From Bolinopsis microptera (lineage: Eukaryota > Ctenophora > Tentaculata > Lobata > Bolinopsidae), in NCBI RefSeq assembly GCF_026151205.1, contig NC_087072.1, positions 17,933,669 through 17,997,668 of the forward strand: DNA of 64,000 bases, read 5' to 3'. The position numbers and the translations under genes were made by a program. Every line of letters starts with the position of its first letter. The stretch's first letter is position 1. Under the pieces are notes generated by a model. It was not told the DNA's origin and did no database searches. It was given only the letters and a program-made list of their open reading frames with translations. Positions 32,341 to 43,299 of this stretch are shown here, in pieces.

Positions 32341-33264
32341 CGCTACTACCAGCAGCCCATTTTATTTGGAGATACTGGTATAGAGATCACATGTGATGGG
32401 GAGTGTCATCTGGGAGCAGTGATAGGTGGAGAGGAGGCTAGAGAGACGTATGTAAAAAAGAAAGTAGAGAAATGGGTGAAGGATGTAGACTTGAGTTGTC
32501 AGATATCGCCCTTGATGAACCTCAGGCAGCCCTATCAGGGTATACCAAAGCCCTATGTCATTGGTGGACCTTTGTGATGCATACCATCCAAGACACTAAA
32601 GACCTCTTCATCCCATTGGAGAAGTGTATAAGAGAAAAGTTCACCCCGGCAATTATTGGTAGGAATGTGTCTGATCTGCACAGGAGAATGTTTGCGCTAC
32701 CTGAAAGACTAGGGGGGCTTGGTATTGTTAATCCAGTAGAGATCGCGGAGAAGGAATATCAGACGTCACTCAAGATAACAGAGGAGCTGGTTGACCTCAT
32801 CAATCACCAGGAGACATCCCTGATGAAGTTGGTTAAAATTAAGATAAAGGGCAGAGTAGACAGCCTCAAGTTAGTTAAAGAATTACGCTTGTTCAAAAGA
32901 CTTCTGGATATTCTTGACCTTTGTCACACTTTTACTACATCTATTGGATGAAACCAGATTAAGACCTGATCTGCTTGGTCTGAACAAGTCTGAACCATAA
33001 TCAGTCAAACCATTAATTACCTTAAAAGCTTCAATAAGGTCCCCACGTTTCATAAGGAGACTTGCTGTGTTGATAGCCACCAAGACCAAGGAGGACTACA
33101 GCAAGGTGATGTGTAACATTAGGAAACGCCTGAGCATGGATACAATGAGTAGTGTGCTAGAAGCAGTTAGAGGTGTACGTGGAAAGACAAAGAAGGCATG
33201 GACCACCCCAATATCCAATGTCTCCTTCAACCTGATACCTGAGGAGAAGAGCTACGAGGGATAG
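32341..33264 (+). pseudogene. Retroelement remnant (RT C-terminal region), broken
   Basis: Plus-strand fragments (LFGDTGIEITCDGECHLGAV, ALCHWWTFVMHTIQDTKDLF, IREKFTPAIIGRNVSDLHRR, LPERLGGLGIVNPVEIAEKE, then MCNIRKRLSMDTMSSVLEAV) resemble the region downstream of the RT domain in a retroelement type common in cnidarian and other invertebrate genomes. The frame is broken at about 32470 and again near 32950, where a second element's fragment is embedded. The family is uncertain. Confidence 0.5.
32883..33089 (-). pseudogene. LINE C-terminal fragment
   Basis: The minus-strand reading LLMKRGDLIEAFKVINGLTD and SRSGLNLVSSNRCS matches the segment just after the RT thumb in CR1/Jockey-type LINEs (RRGDLIE-KI). 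It interrupts the plus-strand retroelement remnant. Confidence 0.5.
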
Positions 33265-33996
33265 ATGATATCTATTGCTCAGGATCTACGATTGTGCTCT
33301 GCCAATTGCATCACTTGATTTAATTTTTATATTACTTAAAAAAATTGTATTTTACTTGACATTTTTCATATCTTGAGAGCAAAAAAAGGAGAGGATTTAA
33401 GGGCTGATTATTTTCTCCAAATGAAGATCAATTGGCATAGAACGGAACTGTCCATAACACAACAGAACTTTGGATAAAAATTAATAATACGAGGGGTCAC
33501 ATTCCAATGTACGTAAACTTGAACGTATTAAAAAGGTATTCAAACAATATATATATACACAGATAACTGGTCATTGTCCAGTTATAAGTTTGAGACACCC
33601 TTAACATTAATAAATAGGCCAATTCAATAAATAAAACTTGTACGTAAAATGAAGGCAAGTAAACATTTCTAATCACATGGAGACACATTCATCCATCCCA
33701 AAGGGCGTGCCAATGACTCCTACACAATCTCCTGAGGTCGGTCAGGAGACCGTAATAATTTTTTGAAAACTGGCCACGGGCCTAAATATTACATATCAAT
33801 CAATTACAATTCATTAACATTACCAATATTAAAAACTATCGAAAATATTCAAGAAAGTATTCTCAAGCCAAAGGGCTCAATATTTAAATCTAAATCTTCA
33901 ATATTGTCTGGTTTATATCGCAAATTGGGCCCTCTGTCCCCCCTTATCGAAAAAAAGACCGTAATAATTCACAATTAGGGGGCTGATTTTTGCATT
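33265..33996. other. Unassigned sequence left of the Naiad insertion
   Basis: AT-rich, non-coding. The last bases (GCATTC, 33992-33997) are the left half of a target duplication that continues at 43429. Confidence 0.4.
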
Positions 33997-36900
33997 CAAT
34001 CTCATTAAACTATATAAAAAATAAGTATAAAGAATAAGGAAAAGGAACGGGAATGAAGCCAATACCAGAAGTGAAACCCCACCAAAGAATAATTGATCCT
34101 TAGGTAGACCTGGTGAAATAAAGTAACTGAACTGTAAGTTTAAGAAAAGACGGAAGGAATAAAGGAGAGAGGAAATAATGTTATGTGAACATCATCAGCA
34201 GATGACTTGGCACACCGGTTTCGGGGGTTTAATACCTGTACCGGTTTAATGTGCCAAGACCCCCTGGCAATCACTCGTCAGTGATCACCTGTTCACGTTA
34301 AATGTGATGTCAAGGATGTCGCTGACATCAAGTATACTGTATTTGTACAGAATACTAGGTCGGTCTTTCAGAAGCTTTCTGAATTTACTCTTCAGGAGTC
34401 TGTCATTATAACATCTTGAAAGAAGTGTCCTATAAAGGGTGTTGGTAGAATACAGAAAAGAATCAAGGTCAGAGATAATGGAAGAGTAACGAAGGACCTG
34501 ACCGTAAAAAACATTATAACCAACAGAAGAGGAAATATTACTGTTAGGAAAGGTGTACATGACCACAGGAAAGTTGAAGTCATCAAGTTTGTTGTAAAGC
34601 TTGGTGGCGACGTGTCCGGAGTTATTCATCGAGATGTTGATGTCGAGATAGTTTACGGACTTATTGTCGTCACCACTCCTCTCCATAAGCAGGTCAGGTG
34701 GATAAATGGACCTGATTAGGTTAGAGAAATGCAAATAGTTCATGGTGTTGAGGTCGTCGACATATCTGCAGTTTCTTGAGAGGAGCTTAGCGAGACCGAA
34801 CTTCTTTTCTTTGATTAGGCGTGTCATGTAGTTGAATTCACACTTCCCTAGCGAAAGATCAGCGAACTGGCTACTAGAATTCCCTCCCATGGGAATGCCT
34901 TTCGTTTGTCTTAAAATCTGATCCCCAAAACAAACAAAAGTGTTAAACAGAATAAATGTAATAGCTGTTTTGAGTTTATCAGCAGAAAAACATAAGTATC
35001 CGTTATATTCCTTTTTAGAGAAAAAATTGTTGTTCTTATACAGAGAAACACAAATAAATTTATTCGTATTACTAAAGAGGAGATCTATTAGCTCGAAAAG
35101 CAGTGACTGTACAACCTGAAGGTCTAGATTGGTATACAGAGTGGTAAAGTCGTATACCTGCATATTAAAAATCTCTAGTCTAGGCAGCCTTTCCAGGAAC
35201 TGTTTAGAGCTGTTAATGCTCCAGTCGCAGTTAATTCCAGTATTGTTGTAGATAGAGTTGCAGTATTTGGAAAAGTATTCTTTTAAAACTTTTAAAGCTT
35301 TGTTGACTACAACTGATATCTGCTTAGTGGTACATTTACTGGCCCCAGCTATAAATCTAGACTTATAAGGATTCTTGTGAAGTTTAGGAATCCAAAAGAT
35401 TCTCGGTAGACAAAGGTTGTCCTCAGAAACACGAATATTAAAGTTATCTTTAATGAAGTTCACATGTTCCTGAATAATATCATCCTCTACAGAGTTAACC
35501 GGATGATAAGTAGAATTGCCACGACACTCTAGAGAAGTGAGATCGTAGCCAAGTTCGTTGAGAAGGGTTAAAAGATAAAACTTCTTGCAGACAAAAACAT
35601 AATTATTTGAAGCTTTATCTACGGAGCAAATAATAAAAGAAGACGAAAGACTGTCGAGATAAGATTTAACATCATCCCTTTGTAGAATGGAATTGTAGGG
35701 AGTGAAGTTATTAGGGGAGGAGGAGAGGAAGTTAAGGCGATTGGTGAAGATCCGGGAGACCTCATCTTTCCAATCCTGGAATTCCAAACATGAAAGTCCA
35801 TGTTTCCTAGCCATACGGGTGGCGAAGTTGGCTGAACACTCGTTGAGGCTCTCCAAGATTTGCTCAGGAGGAACAGACACAGGTTCCCTAAATTTGGTAC
35901 CGTAACTCATGATGCCTCTTAAATCCTCGTGCTCAATGAAAGCAAGGTCACCGGTGATGATGTGGCCTCGAGGCTGATAGCAATAAGGGTTACTGGAACA
36001 GGGGCAATCACCTTCCAGGATGGAGGAAATAGTAGTATTATCAAGTGATTTAAGGAATCTATTATAATTAAAAAGCTTACGCCCGACAGGAATATCGTAC
36101 TTATAGTAAACTTTTAAGGGAAGGAAAGGCGTAAGGTTTGGAGGGAGAAGAGTCAAGATCCTAGAGTCACGAATGACTGATTCTATTCGGAGTTTATCAA
36201 ATATTTTAGAACAATAGTGAAAAGTGATAAACTCGCTATTAACAGAGGTGATATTAGGAGAAGAAGTGCTGTCTTGGCCAGCAAAAGATTGTATAACAAG
36301 GAAAATGGCTCCAGATTTGCAGAGGGAATGAGAGCTAAGTTGCTTGAGCTCGCCTTTTTGAAGGCTACTTATATCTTTATAAAAGCTGTATTTGCTTTCA
36401 GAAATTTTTCTTTTTAAACTTTCATATTTATTGTCAATCTCTCTTAAAGTGAGAGTCCTTTTGTATATTCTATCTTCATGGCTTTTGTTTTTCTTTTTTC
36501 TGCCATGTCCTCTTTTATATCTTTTTATTTTACTTTTAAAATAAATATCGTTAAAGTTGCTTTTAGAAATATTACCAGAACCTTTTATGTTGTCATTGAG
36601 ACCTAGAGGGTGAGCAGTGCTCAGGAGATTAATCCAAAGAAGTTCCCTGTCAGCTAAGGCCAGACGAGGGTCTTCAGTAGAGGAAGGGTCAATAAAATCA
36701 ATAATTTGAATGGAGGCGTCATGAAAATTATGACCGGGAGTATTAAAGTGGTCATGGACAAAGGAGGATTTGCCGGCTTTAACCGAAGCACGGTGTCCAT
36801 TCATGCGTTCATTAAGGCGCTGTTCTGTGAGCCCAACATATTGAATACCACAAGAACAAGTGAGGAGATAGATAATAGAAGAAGATTTACAAGAAAAGGA

Positions 36901-37514
36901 TTCAGAGTGAGTTAACATGAAAGAATTATTAGTAACGTAACTGGTGAAAATATTACTTGACCTGAATGGTTTACAGGTGAGACATCTTGACTTATTACAC
37001 GGTGTTATATCAGGGGAAATAATACTGTTGGGATGAATCCAAGTGTTGGATGTGATGTTATATATTTTATTTCCTTTCTTAAGTCAAGAATTTACAGGAC
37101 AAACTTAACAGCCGACTCCAACTGAAAAAGCCCTGGGAACCATCACCAACCAGATGCCTTGGGGCTGCCAAGGTTAAGCGGGCGTTAGGTGACATGAACT
37201 AATGTTCTCCCACTGTCACAGTGCAGCCAAGCAGAGTGCTGTTGTTCCAAGAACACTCTTTATAACCGGATCACACACTGCCGCTGCTTCTCGTACCGTA
37301 GCTAGGGCGGGCAGCTCACGCCCCTGTTTGGTCTAAGGAACAGAAAACATGAAGGGAAACACTCCTGAAGAACTGTGCAAAAGGGGGTAATAATATCATA
37401 AAAAGGGCCAACTAGCAAAAACTAAGGACGTAAATCATATAATAACAAGCTATCACTTGGCGCATCCGGCAGGGCGGAGGAACCGCCACACACTTTCAAC
37501 AGTGATACAAATTG
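33997..37514 (-). mobile_element. Naiad-type Penelope-like retroelement, full-length copy
   Basis: A minus-strand PLE about 3.5 kb long. It contains the ORF at 34285-36918 (which extends open, without ATG, to about 37083) and a 3' region of about 290 bp. The 3' end, starting CAATCTCATTAAAC at 33997, recurs exactly at 37515, where a second partial copy in the same orientation abuts the 5' end. This gives the tandem pseudo-LTR arrangement known for PLEs. Fewer changes than expected for an old copy suggest recent activity. Confidence 0.85.
34285..36918 (-). CDS. Naiad PLE polyprotein: GIY-YIG endonuclease + CxC + reverse transcriptase
   Basis: 877 residues from the first ATG. The N-terminal GIY-YIG domain starts within the first 20 residues (SIIYLLTCSCGIQYVGLTEQ, then RMNGHR), with upstream open sequence carrying CNKSRCLTCKPF, so the true start is probably upstream. 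The linker contains the CxC motif DCPCSSN near residue 305. The RT has IFWIPKLHKNP, motif A DFTTLYTN near 590, motif B KGIPMGGNSSSQFADLSL and motif C RYVDD near 719. Canonical Penelope elements carry GIY-YIG at the C-terminus; N-terminal GIY-YIG plus CxC defines the Naiad/Chlamys group, and animal occurrence with the CCHH-type finger points to Naiad. The ORF is uninterrupted and probably competent, or was until recently. Confidence 0.9.
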   Translation of the reverse strand: MLTHSESFSCKSSSIIYLLTCSCGIQYVGLTEQRLNERMNGHRASVKAGKSSFVHDHFNTPGHNFHDASIQIIDFIDPSSTEDPRLALADRELLWINLLSTAHPLGLNDNIKGSGNISKSNFNDIYFKSKIKRYKRGHGRKKKNKSHEDRIYKRTLTLREIDNKYESLKRKISESKYSFYKDISSLQKGELKQLSSHSLCKSGAIFLVIQSFAGQDSTSSPNITSVNSEFITFHYCSKIFDKLRIESVIRDSRILTLLPPNLTPFLPLKVYYKYDIPVGRKLFNYNRFLKSLDNTTISSILEGDCPCSSNPYCYQPRGHIITGDLAFIEHEDLRGIMSYGTKFREPVSVPPEQILESLNECSANFATRMARKHGLSCLEFQDWKDEVSRIFTNRLNFLSSSPNNFTPYNSILQRDDVKSYLDSLSSSFIICSVDKASNNYVFVCKKFYLLTLLNELGYDLTSLECRGNSTYHPVNSVEDDIIQEHVNFIKDNFNIRVSEDNLCLPRIFWIPKLHKNPYKSRFIAGASKCTTKQISVVVNKALKVLKEYFSKYCNSIYNNTGINCDWSINSSKQFLERLPRLEIFNMQVYDFTTLYTNLDLQVVQSLLFELIDLLFSNTNKFICVSLYKNNNFFSKKEYNGYLCFSADKLKTAITFILFNTFVCFGDQILRQTKGIPMGGNSSSQFADLSLGKCEFNYMTRLIKEKKFGLAKLLSRNCRYVDDLNTMNYLHFSNLIRSIYPPDLLMERSGDDNKSVNYLDINISMNNSGHVATKLYNKLDDFNFPVVMYTFPNSNISSSVGYNVFYGQVLRYSSIISDLDSFLYSTNTLYRTLLSRCYNDRLLKSKFRKLLKDRPSILYKYSILDVSDILDITFNVNR

Positions 37515-38253
37515 CAATCTCATTAAACTATATAAAAAATAAGTATAAAGAATAAGGAAAAGGAACGGGAATGAAGCCAATACCAGAAGTGAAACCCCAC
37601 CAAAGAATAATTGATCCTTAGGTAGACCTGGTGAAATAAAGTAACTGAACTGTAAGTTTAAGAAAAGACGGAAGGAATAAAGGAGAGAGGAAATAATGTT
37701 ATGTGAACATCATCAGCAGATGACTTGGCACACCGGTTTCGGGGGTTTAATACCTGTACCGGTTTAATGTGCCAAGACCCCCTAGCAATCACTCGTCAGT
37801 GATCACCTGTTCACGTTAAATGTGATGTCAAGGATGTCGCTGACATCAAGTATACTGTATTTGTACAGAATACTAGGTCGGTCTTTCAGAAGCTTTCTGA
37901 ATTTACTCTTCAGGAGTCTGTCATTATAACATCTTGAAAGAAGTGTCCTATAAAGGGTGTTGGTAGAATACAGAAAAGAATCAAGGTCAGAGATAATGGA
38001 AGAGTAACGAAGGACCTGACCGTAAAAAACATTATAACCAACAGAAGAGGAAATATTACTGTTAGGAAAGGTGTACATGACCACAGGAAAGTTGAAGTCA
38101 TCAAGTTTGTTGTAAAGCTTGGTGGCGACGTGTCCGGAGTTATTCATCGAGATGTTGATGTCGAGATAGTTTACGGACTTATTGTCGTCACCACTCCTCT
38201 CCAACTAATTACAACACTACAAATCTATTACATTTATTGAGTTTCAGGAAGCA

Positions 38254-39816
38254 ATGTCAATGGCGGGCCATAAGGGGCACGAGGCCCTGGCCAGTAAGAA
38301 GCTCAAGAAGACTCTAAAGCCAAAGAAGAACTCTGTTATACTTCCTGTATTTGAAGACGGCTCGTGTAAACAGTGTGGGAGTAATGACACTGTGAATGAA
38401 TCGATTATCTGTAATGTCTGTGATGGGATGTTTCACTCCGCTTGTCGCAAAAAAACCGGTGTTCAATTTCCTGAGTCCATTTGTACAAATACCTTCCGTG
38501 CTAAGGTGAGACCTATGATTGCAGATCAAGCTCGTTGGGGTTATTTTCTATTCGTATGTGAAGATTGCATTTCACTGGTAGATGACACCCGTTCTTCCAA
38601 AAACTTTTCTCCACCTGGTCCACCTGTACCATCTGTGGTAGATTCTCCTAAGTCCAACCCTGTGATGAGTCATGATAATGGTCATGATGAAGCTCCTGAT
38701 ATTCTCTCCAAAGTTGAGCATCTGATGAGGGCAAACAACTCTGCCCTTCTGGAATCATTTCGTGAGGAAATGCATAGCATTATTGTCGACAAGCTTGCTC
38801 TATGTGCTCCAGCTTCTGAACATTCGCTGGAAGAGCGAGTTTCTAATGTTAACAAGGAAAACTTGCAATCCCGGTCTCCAAGTGCACTGTCCTCTTACAG
38901 CAATTTTGCTGAAGCTCTTGTAGGTGGTTCTAGTTCTCCTCAGCCAAGTAAAGTGTCCGCTAACATAAATCAAATTAGCAAGGAAAGTAAAGAGATATTG
39001 GTGCTAGATAGTCCCTTTCCTTCTGCTGATATTTCATCTGCTCCAGATGTTCTATCTGAGTTGCTCTATGACACACGATTGATTGCTATGAAAACTAGCC
39101 TACTAGATTCACATAAGAAGATAACGCTAGTTTTTCCATCTTCATCTGATAGGCTGAAGGCTAAAAGTCTTATTGAAAACTCTGATGTCATTAAATTACT
39201 TGGTTTTCACATCACTCTTTCACAGAAAGCTCTCCCTAAGGTCACTGTGTCTAATATTCCCAGTCAGATATTCGAAACCATTGATCGCTCTGATTTGCCC
39301 GCTGAAGATTTCCGGTTACAGACTAAAAAAGCTCTTCTAGATATTATTCCCTTGAAAAATCCTGGACTTAAACACTTGCTAGATAATGAGCATTTCTTTG
39401 AAATTGTGTACATAAATGTTGGACTAAGGTACACTACTGCTGGGATCAAGGTCTCTCCTCAGATTAGGAACCTATTAACAGGAGACGGCAAAATCTTCAT
39501 TCTGAATAGTGCTTGTCCTGTAAAGGATAGATTCATCATCAAGCAGTGCTATAATTGTCAGAAGCTCCACCATATTTCCCAAAATTGTCCTGAGAAAGAA
39601 AATCTGGTTTGTATGTATTGCAGCGGTAGGCATAGAACATCAGACTGTCATTACAAGGAAGACCCTAGCAGACATAGATGTCGCAATTGCAGTCTGTCAA
39701 AAGATCCAAGAATCGCATCTCACTGTAACACTCACCATTCCAGCTCAGAGCAGTGCCCCATCATGCAACATGCATTGAATCGGTATAAACAAAACATCCT
39801 TACTTCAAAAAACTAG
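38254..39816 (+). CDS. Non-LTR retrotransposon ORF1: PHD-like finger and zinc knuckles
   Basis: 520 residues. A PHD-type Cys/His cluster (CKQCGSNDTVNESIICNVCD ... ACRKKTG) spans about residues 28-110, followed by a Ser/Pro-rich linker, a coiled-coil-like stretch (LMRANNSALLESFREEMHSI) and a region resembling an RNA-binding fold near residues 270-330. Three C-terminal CCHC/CCCH-like knuckles (CYNCQKLHHISQNC, CMYCSGRHRTSDC, CRNCSLSKDPRIASHC) follow. Such ORF1 proteins bind the element RNA. It ends 29 bases before the ORF2 ATG. Confidence 0.85.
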   Translation: MSMAGHKGHEALASKKLKKTLKPKKNSVILPVFEDGSCKQCGSNDTVNESIICNVCDGMFHSACRKKTGVQFPESICTNTFRAKVRPMIADQARWGYFLFVCEDCISLVDDTRSSKNFSPPGPPVPSVVDSPKSNPVMSHDNGHDEAPDILSKVEHLMRANNSALLESFREEMHSIIVDKLALCAPASEHSLEERVSNVNKENLQSRSPSALSSYSNFAEALVGGSSSPQPSKVSANINQISKESKEILVLDSPFPSADISSAPDVLSELLYDTRLIAMKTSLLDSHKKITLVFPSSSDRLKAKSLIENSDVIKLLGFHITLSQKALPKVTVSNIPSQIFETIDRSDLPAEDFRLQTKKALLDIIPLKNPGLKHLLDNEHFFEIVYINVGLRYTTAGIKVSPQIRNLLTGDGKIFILNSACPVKDRFIIKQCYNCQKLHHISQNCPEKENLVCMYCSGRHRTSDCHYKEDPSRHRCRNCSLSKDPRIASHCNTHHSSSEQCPIMQHALNRYKQNILTSKN

Positions 39817-39845
39817 CTACAAACTCTAAGTCAGAATGTCAGAGT

Positions 39846-42740
39846 ATGAACTTTGCCCTGTTCAATTGCAGATCCATCTGCAATAAAACTGCTGGAGTCA
39901 TGCAATTGCTTGAAGACTTTGATACTGATATTTGCTGTGCTACAGAAACTTGGCTGAGAAAAGATGACAATGCTAAGTTTTCTGAGATGAAAGAACTTGG
40001 ATATTCCATTCATAGCCAGCCAAGAGCTGGGCGGGGAGGAGGTGTTGCTGTTCTGTATAAGAAAAGTCTTAAAGTGACTCCTCAGAAGTGCAAACGATTC
40101 AAAACGTTTGAGTCTTGTGAATGTACCTTCAAATCATCTTCTGGAGATATACTACGAATTGTTTCAATTTACCGTTCTGGCACCTCCACATCTCAGAGTG
40201 CTAACATCCCCCAATTTCTAACTGACTTTGAGCAACTCTTGGTTGATTTAGTAGACAAACCTGGAAAGCCCTTGATCATGGGTGATTTTAATATCCACAT
40301 TGAAGACGAAAATGATTCAGTTGCACAAAGGTTTAATTCACTACTTAAGTCCTGTGGGTGGGTGCAACAAATTTCAGCTGCAACACACAGAGATGGGGGC
40401 ATATTAGATCTTGTAATTACCAGGGACGGTTCTTTTACTCACGATTGCATTGAAGTTCTAGATCCTGTCATTACTGATTCTGGCACATCGTCTGACCACT
40501 ACTTTGTTGCTTTTAATTGCAATGTATCTCCAGCACCCATAGGCACTCTAGAACCAATTACTTACAGAAACATTGCTTGCATAGACCTAGATGCTTTTGT
40601 TGAGGACATTCTTAAGTCAAAACTATGTGACACTGATTGCTTCAATGACCTCGATAGTGCAGTTGATATCTATGAGTCTGAGTTGAGCAGTATTTTAGAC
40701 AAGCATGCTAAAGAAAAAACTTTCATCCCAAGAAAAGATCATAACGCTGAATGGTGGTCTACACACTGTCAACAAGCAAAAGTAATGAGAAGAAAGATTG
40801 AGAGACTGTATCAAAAGAATCATGATTGCCCAGATTATAAACGACTGTACAGGAAAGCATCAGAGAGAGCATCCTTAGTCATTGTATCCACAAGAGATCA
40901 CTTCTACAAAACAAGGTTACAAGATAGTGCAGGTGATGCTAAAAAGACTTATTCCATCGTTAATAAGTTGCTCAATAAAGAAAAAGTTAGTACTACTACT
41001 CCTTCTTGCTCTTCAAATCTTGAGAGTGCTAACAACTTTGCACAGTTCTTTAAATCAAAGGTCGACAACATATACAACAACATTTATTTAGAACAACAAT
41101 CCCAAGATTCTCCTAACTCAGATGAATTTGTTCCTCTTTCTAATAGCCCAAAGATAGTACAATTCCGTCATGTGTCTGATGAAGAACTAGTAAGCATCAT
41201 AAAGAATATGTCCAACAAATTCTGTGATCTTGACCCCATACCTACAAAGATTCTCATCAAGTGTCTCCCAGAACTCCTTCCTCTGATCTCATTTATAGTT
41301 AATGAATCATTAGTTAAAGGTGAGTTTCCTATAAAACTTAAGGAGGCTCTCATTCGTCCAAGTTTGAAGAAACGTGGCCTTGACGGTGAATCTCTATCTA
41401 ACTATAGGCCTATTAGCAATCTCTCATTCTTGTCAAAAATCATTGAGAAGTGTGTATCTATACAGCTCACCAGTTATCTTGAGGACAACAACTTGCTTTC
41501 TAAAGTTCAGTCCGGCTATAGGAAGTTTCATAGCTGTGAAACTGCAACAACCAGAATCCATAACGACATCTTGATAACTATTGACAAGAAAACTAAAGTT
41601 GTTCTTTTACTTCTAGATTTGAGTGCTGCCTTTGATACTGTCAATCACCCAAGATTAATCAAGAAGCTAAGATCTGCTTATGGCATTACAGGCATTGCTC
41701 TTACATGGATCAGGTCCTACTTGGCTAACCGTTCATTTTGTGTCAAAGTCAAGGATTCGTCTTCCTCATCAACTGTTCTTGAGATAGGTGTGCCACAAGG
41801 TTCAATCCTTGGCCCCCTGCTATTCATATTGTACACCAAAGATCTTGAGAACATTGCAAGTATGCATGGGTGCTGTATTCATTTGTATGCTGATGACACC
41901 CAGCTGTATTTCACTCTTGATTCTGATGACCCATCACAGCTAGAGCACAATATGGAACACTGTATGTCTGATATCAAGAAATGGATGACAAACAATTTCC
42001 TTCAACTGAATTCTTCTAAGACTGAAGTCATCGTTATATCCTCTAAATTTGACTCAAAAAATATTCCAGCCTCTCTACAGATTGTTAAGGATCAAGAGCC
42101 ACATGTTGTTAGTGGAACTGTGAAGAGTCTTGGGCTGTATTTGGACAGTTATCTTTCAATGAGTGATCAGATTACGTCAGTGGTTCAAGCATGTAATATT
42201 CAGATCAGAAATTTGTGGTTTATTGCATCAAAACTGTCTTTTAACCTTAAGATTCAGCTTGTTCATGCTCTAGTACTCTCTAGAATTGATTATTGCAATA
42301 GCGTATATTTTGGACTGAGCTCTTATGATTTAAGTCGTTTACAGAAGGTGCAAAATTCTGCTGTAAGATTTATTTTCGGGAGAGGAAGAAAGGCACACAC
42401 TACTCCACTACTTAAGAAAGTTCATTTTCTACCAGTTAGATTTAGAATAGATTTTAAGATTGCCCTACTTGCCTACAAGTGTTTAAATAATATAGCTCCT
42501 CCTTACTTAAAAGAGTTGATATTTCCTAGGCAGCAAAGTTTTAAAAATGTACGTCTTGATAATGATTATTTTTACCTTAGTTTTCCGCCCTCTCCTAACT
42601 ATGTAAACACAGAGAAAGCTTTTAGTCACTGTGCAGTTAAAGTATTTAATTCCTTGCCATACGACATAAGATCAGCTGAGTCAGTTACATCTTTCAAGAC
42701 CAAACTTAAAACATACTTCTTTTCTCTAGCATTTGATTGA
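39846..42740 (+). CDS. Non-LTR retrotransposon ORF2: APE endonuclease + reverse transcriptase
   Basis: 964 residues. The apurinic-like endonuclease occupies about residues 1-220 (FNCRSICNKT, CATETWL, GRGGGVAVLYKKS, MGDFNIH, SSDHYFVAFN). The reverse transcriptase occupies about 470-770 (NYRPISNLSFLSKIIEKCVS, LLLLDLSAAFDTVNH, GVPQGSILGPLLFILYTKDL, catalytic YADDTQLYF). The C-terminal block RIDYCNSVYFGLSSYDLSRL is typical of CR1/L2-group LINEs. All catalytic motifs are present and the frame is open, so this copy may be active. Confidence 0.92.
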   Translation: MNFALFNCRSICNKTAGVMQLLEDFDTDICCATETWLRKDDNAKFSEMKELGYSIHSQPRAGRGGGVAVLYKKSLKVTPQKCKRFKTFESCECTFKSSSGDILRIVSIYRSGTSTSQSANIPQFLTDFEQLLVDLVDKPGKPLIMGDFNIHIEDENDSVAQRFNSLLKSCGWVQQISAATHRDGGILDLVITRDGSFTHDCIEVLDPVITDSGTSSDHYFVAFNCNVSPAPIGTLEPITYRNIACIDLDAFVEDILKSKLCDTDCFNDLDSAVDIYESELSSILDKHAKEKTFIPRKDHNAEWWSTHCQQAKVMRRKIERLYQKNHDCPDYKRLYRKASERASLVIVSTRDHFYKTRLQDSAGDAKKTYSIVNKLLNKEKVSTTTPSCSSNLESANNFAQFFKSKVDNIYNNIYLEQQSQDSPNSDEFVPLSNSPKIVQFRHVSDEELVSIIKNMSNKFCDLDPIPTKILIKCLPELLPLISFIVNESLVKGEFPIKLKEALIRPSLKKRGLDGESLSNYRPISNLSFLSKIIEKCVSIQLTSYLEDNNLLSKVQSGYRKFHSCETATTRIHNDILITIDKKTKVVLLLLDLSAAFDTVNHPRLIKKLRSAYGITGIALTWIRSYLANRSFCVKVKDSSSSSTVLEIGVPQGSILGPLLFILYTKDLENIASMHGCCIHLYADDTQLYFTLDSDDPSQLEHNMEHCMSDIKKWMTNNFLQLNSSKTEVIVISSKFDSKNIPASLQIVKDQEPHVVSGTVKSLGLYLDSYLSMSDQITSVVQACNIQIRNLWFIASKLSFNLKIQLVHALVLSRIDYCNSVYFGLSSYDLSRLQKVQNSAVRFIFGRGRKAHTTPLLKKVHFLPVRFRIDFKIALLAYKCLNNIAPPYLKELIFPRQQSFKNVRLDNDYFYLSFPPSPNYVNTEKAFSHCAVKVFNSLPYDIRSAESVTSFKTKLKTYFFSLAFD

Positions 42741-43248
42741 TTTTGCATTTACATAGGTAAAATGAACTTGTCATGTCTAATTTTCAATTAAACTAAGCTC
42801 AGTTAATGTAAGAGCCGCTTTAGAAAGCACTGGAGTTTATCTCCAGGATTAAATTATATCGAATTATATGATTTAGCTATAAGGCGGTTTATAAATGTTG
42901 TAATTATTATTATTATAAGCAGGTCAGGTGGATAAATGGACCTGATTAGGTTAGAGAAATGCAAATAGTTCATGGTGTTGAGGTCGTCGACATATCTGCA
43001 GTTTCTTGAGAGGAGCTTAGCGAGACCGAACTTCTTTTCTTTGATTAGGCGTGTCATGTAGTTGAATTCACACTTCCCTAGCGAAAGATCAGCGAACTGG
43101 CTACTAGAATTCCCTCCCATGGGAATGCCTTTCGTTTGTCTTAAAATCTGATCCCCAAAACAAACAAAAGTGTTAAACAGAATAAATGTAATAGCTGTTT
43201 TGAGTTTATCAGCAGAAAAACAAAAGTATCCGTTATATTCCTTTTTAG

Positions 43249-43299
<51 letters not shown>

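Larger units (their letters stand above)
38204..42915 (+). mobile_element. CR1/L2-like non-LTR retrotransposon, full-length looking
   Basis: A 4.7-kb insertion with two intact ORFs and an ATT-repeat 3' tail (TAATTATTATTATTA). Removing it restores the Naiad sequence exactly (CTCTCCA|TAAGCAGG), so there is no clear target-site duplication. Intact ORFs and exact joins indicate a young insertion. Confidence 0.88.
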
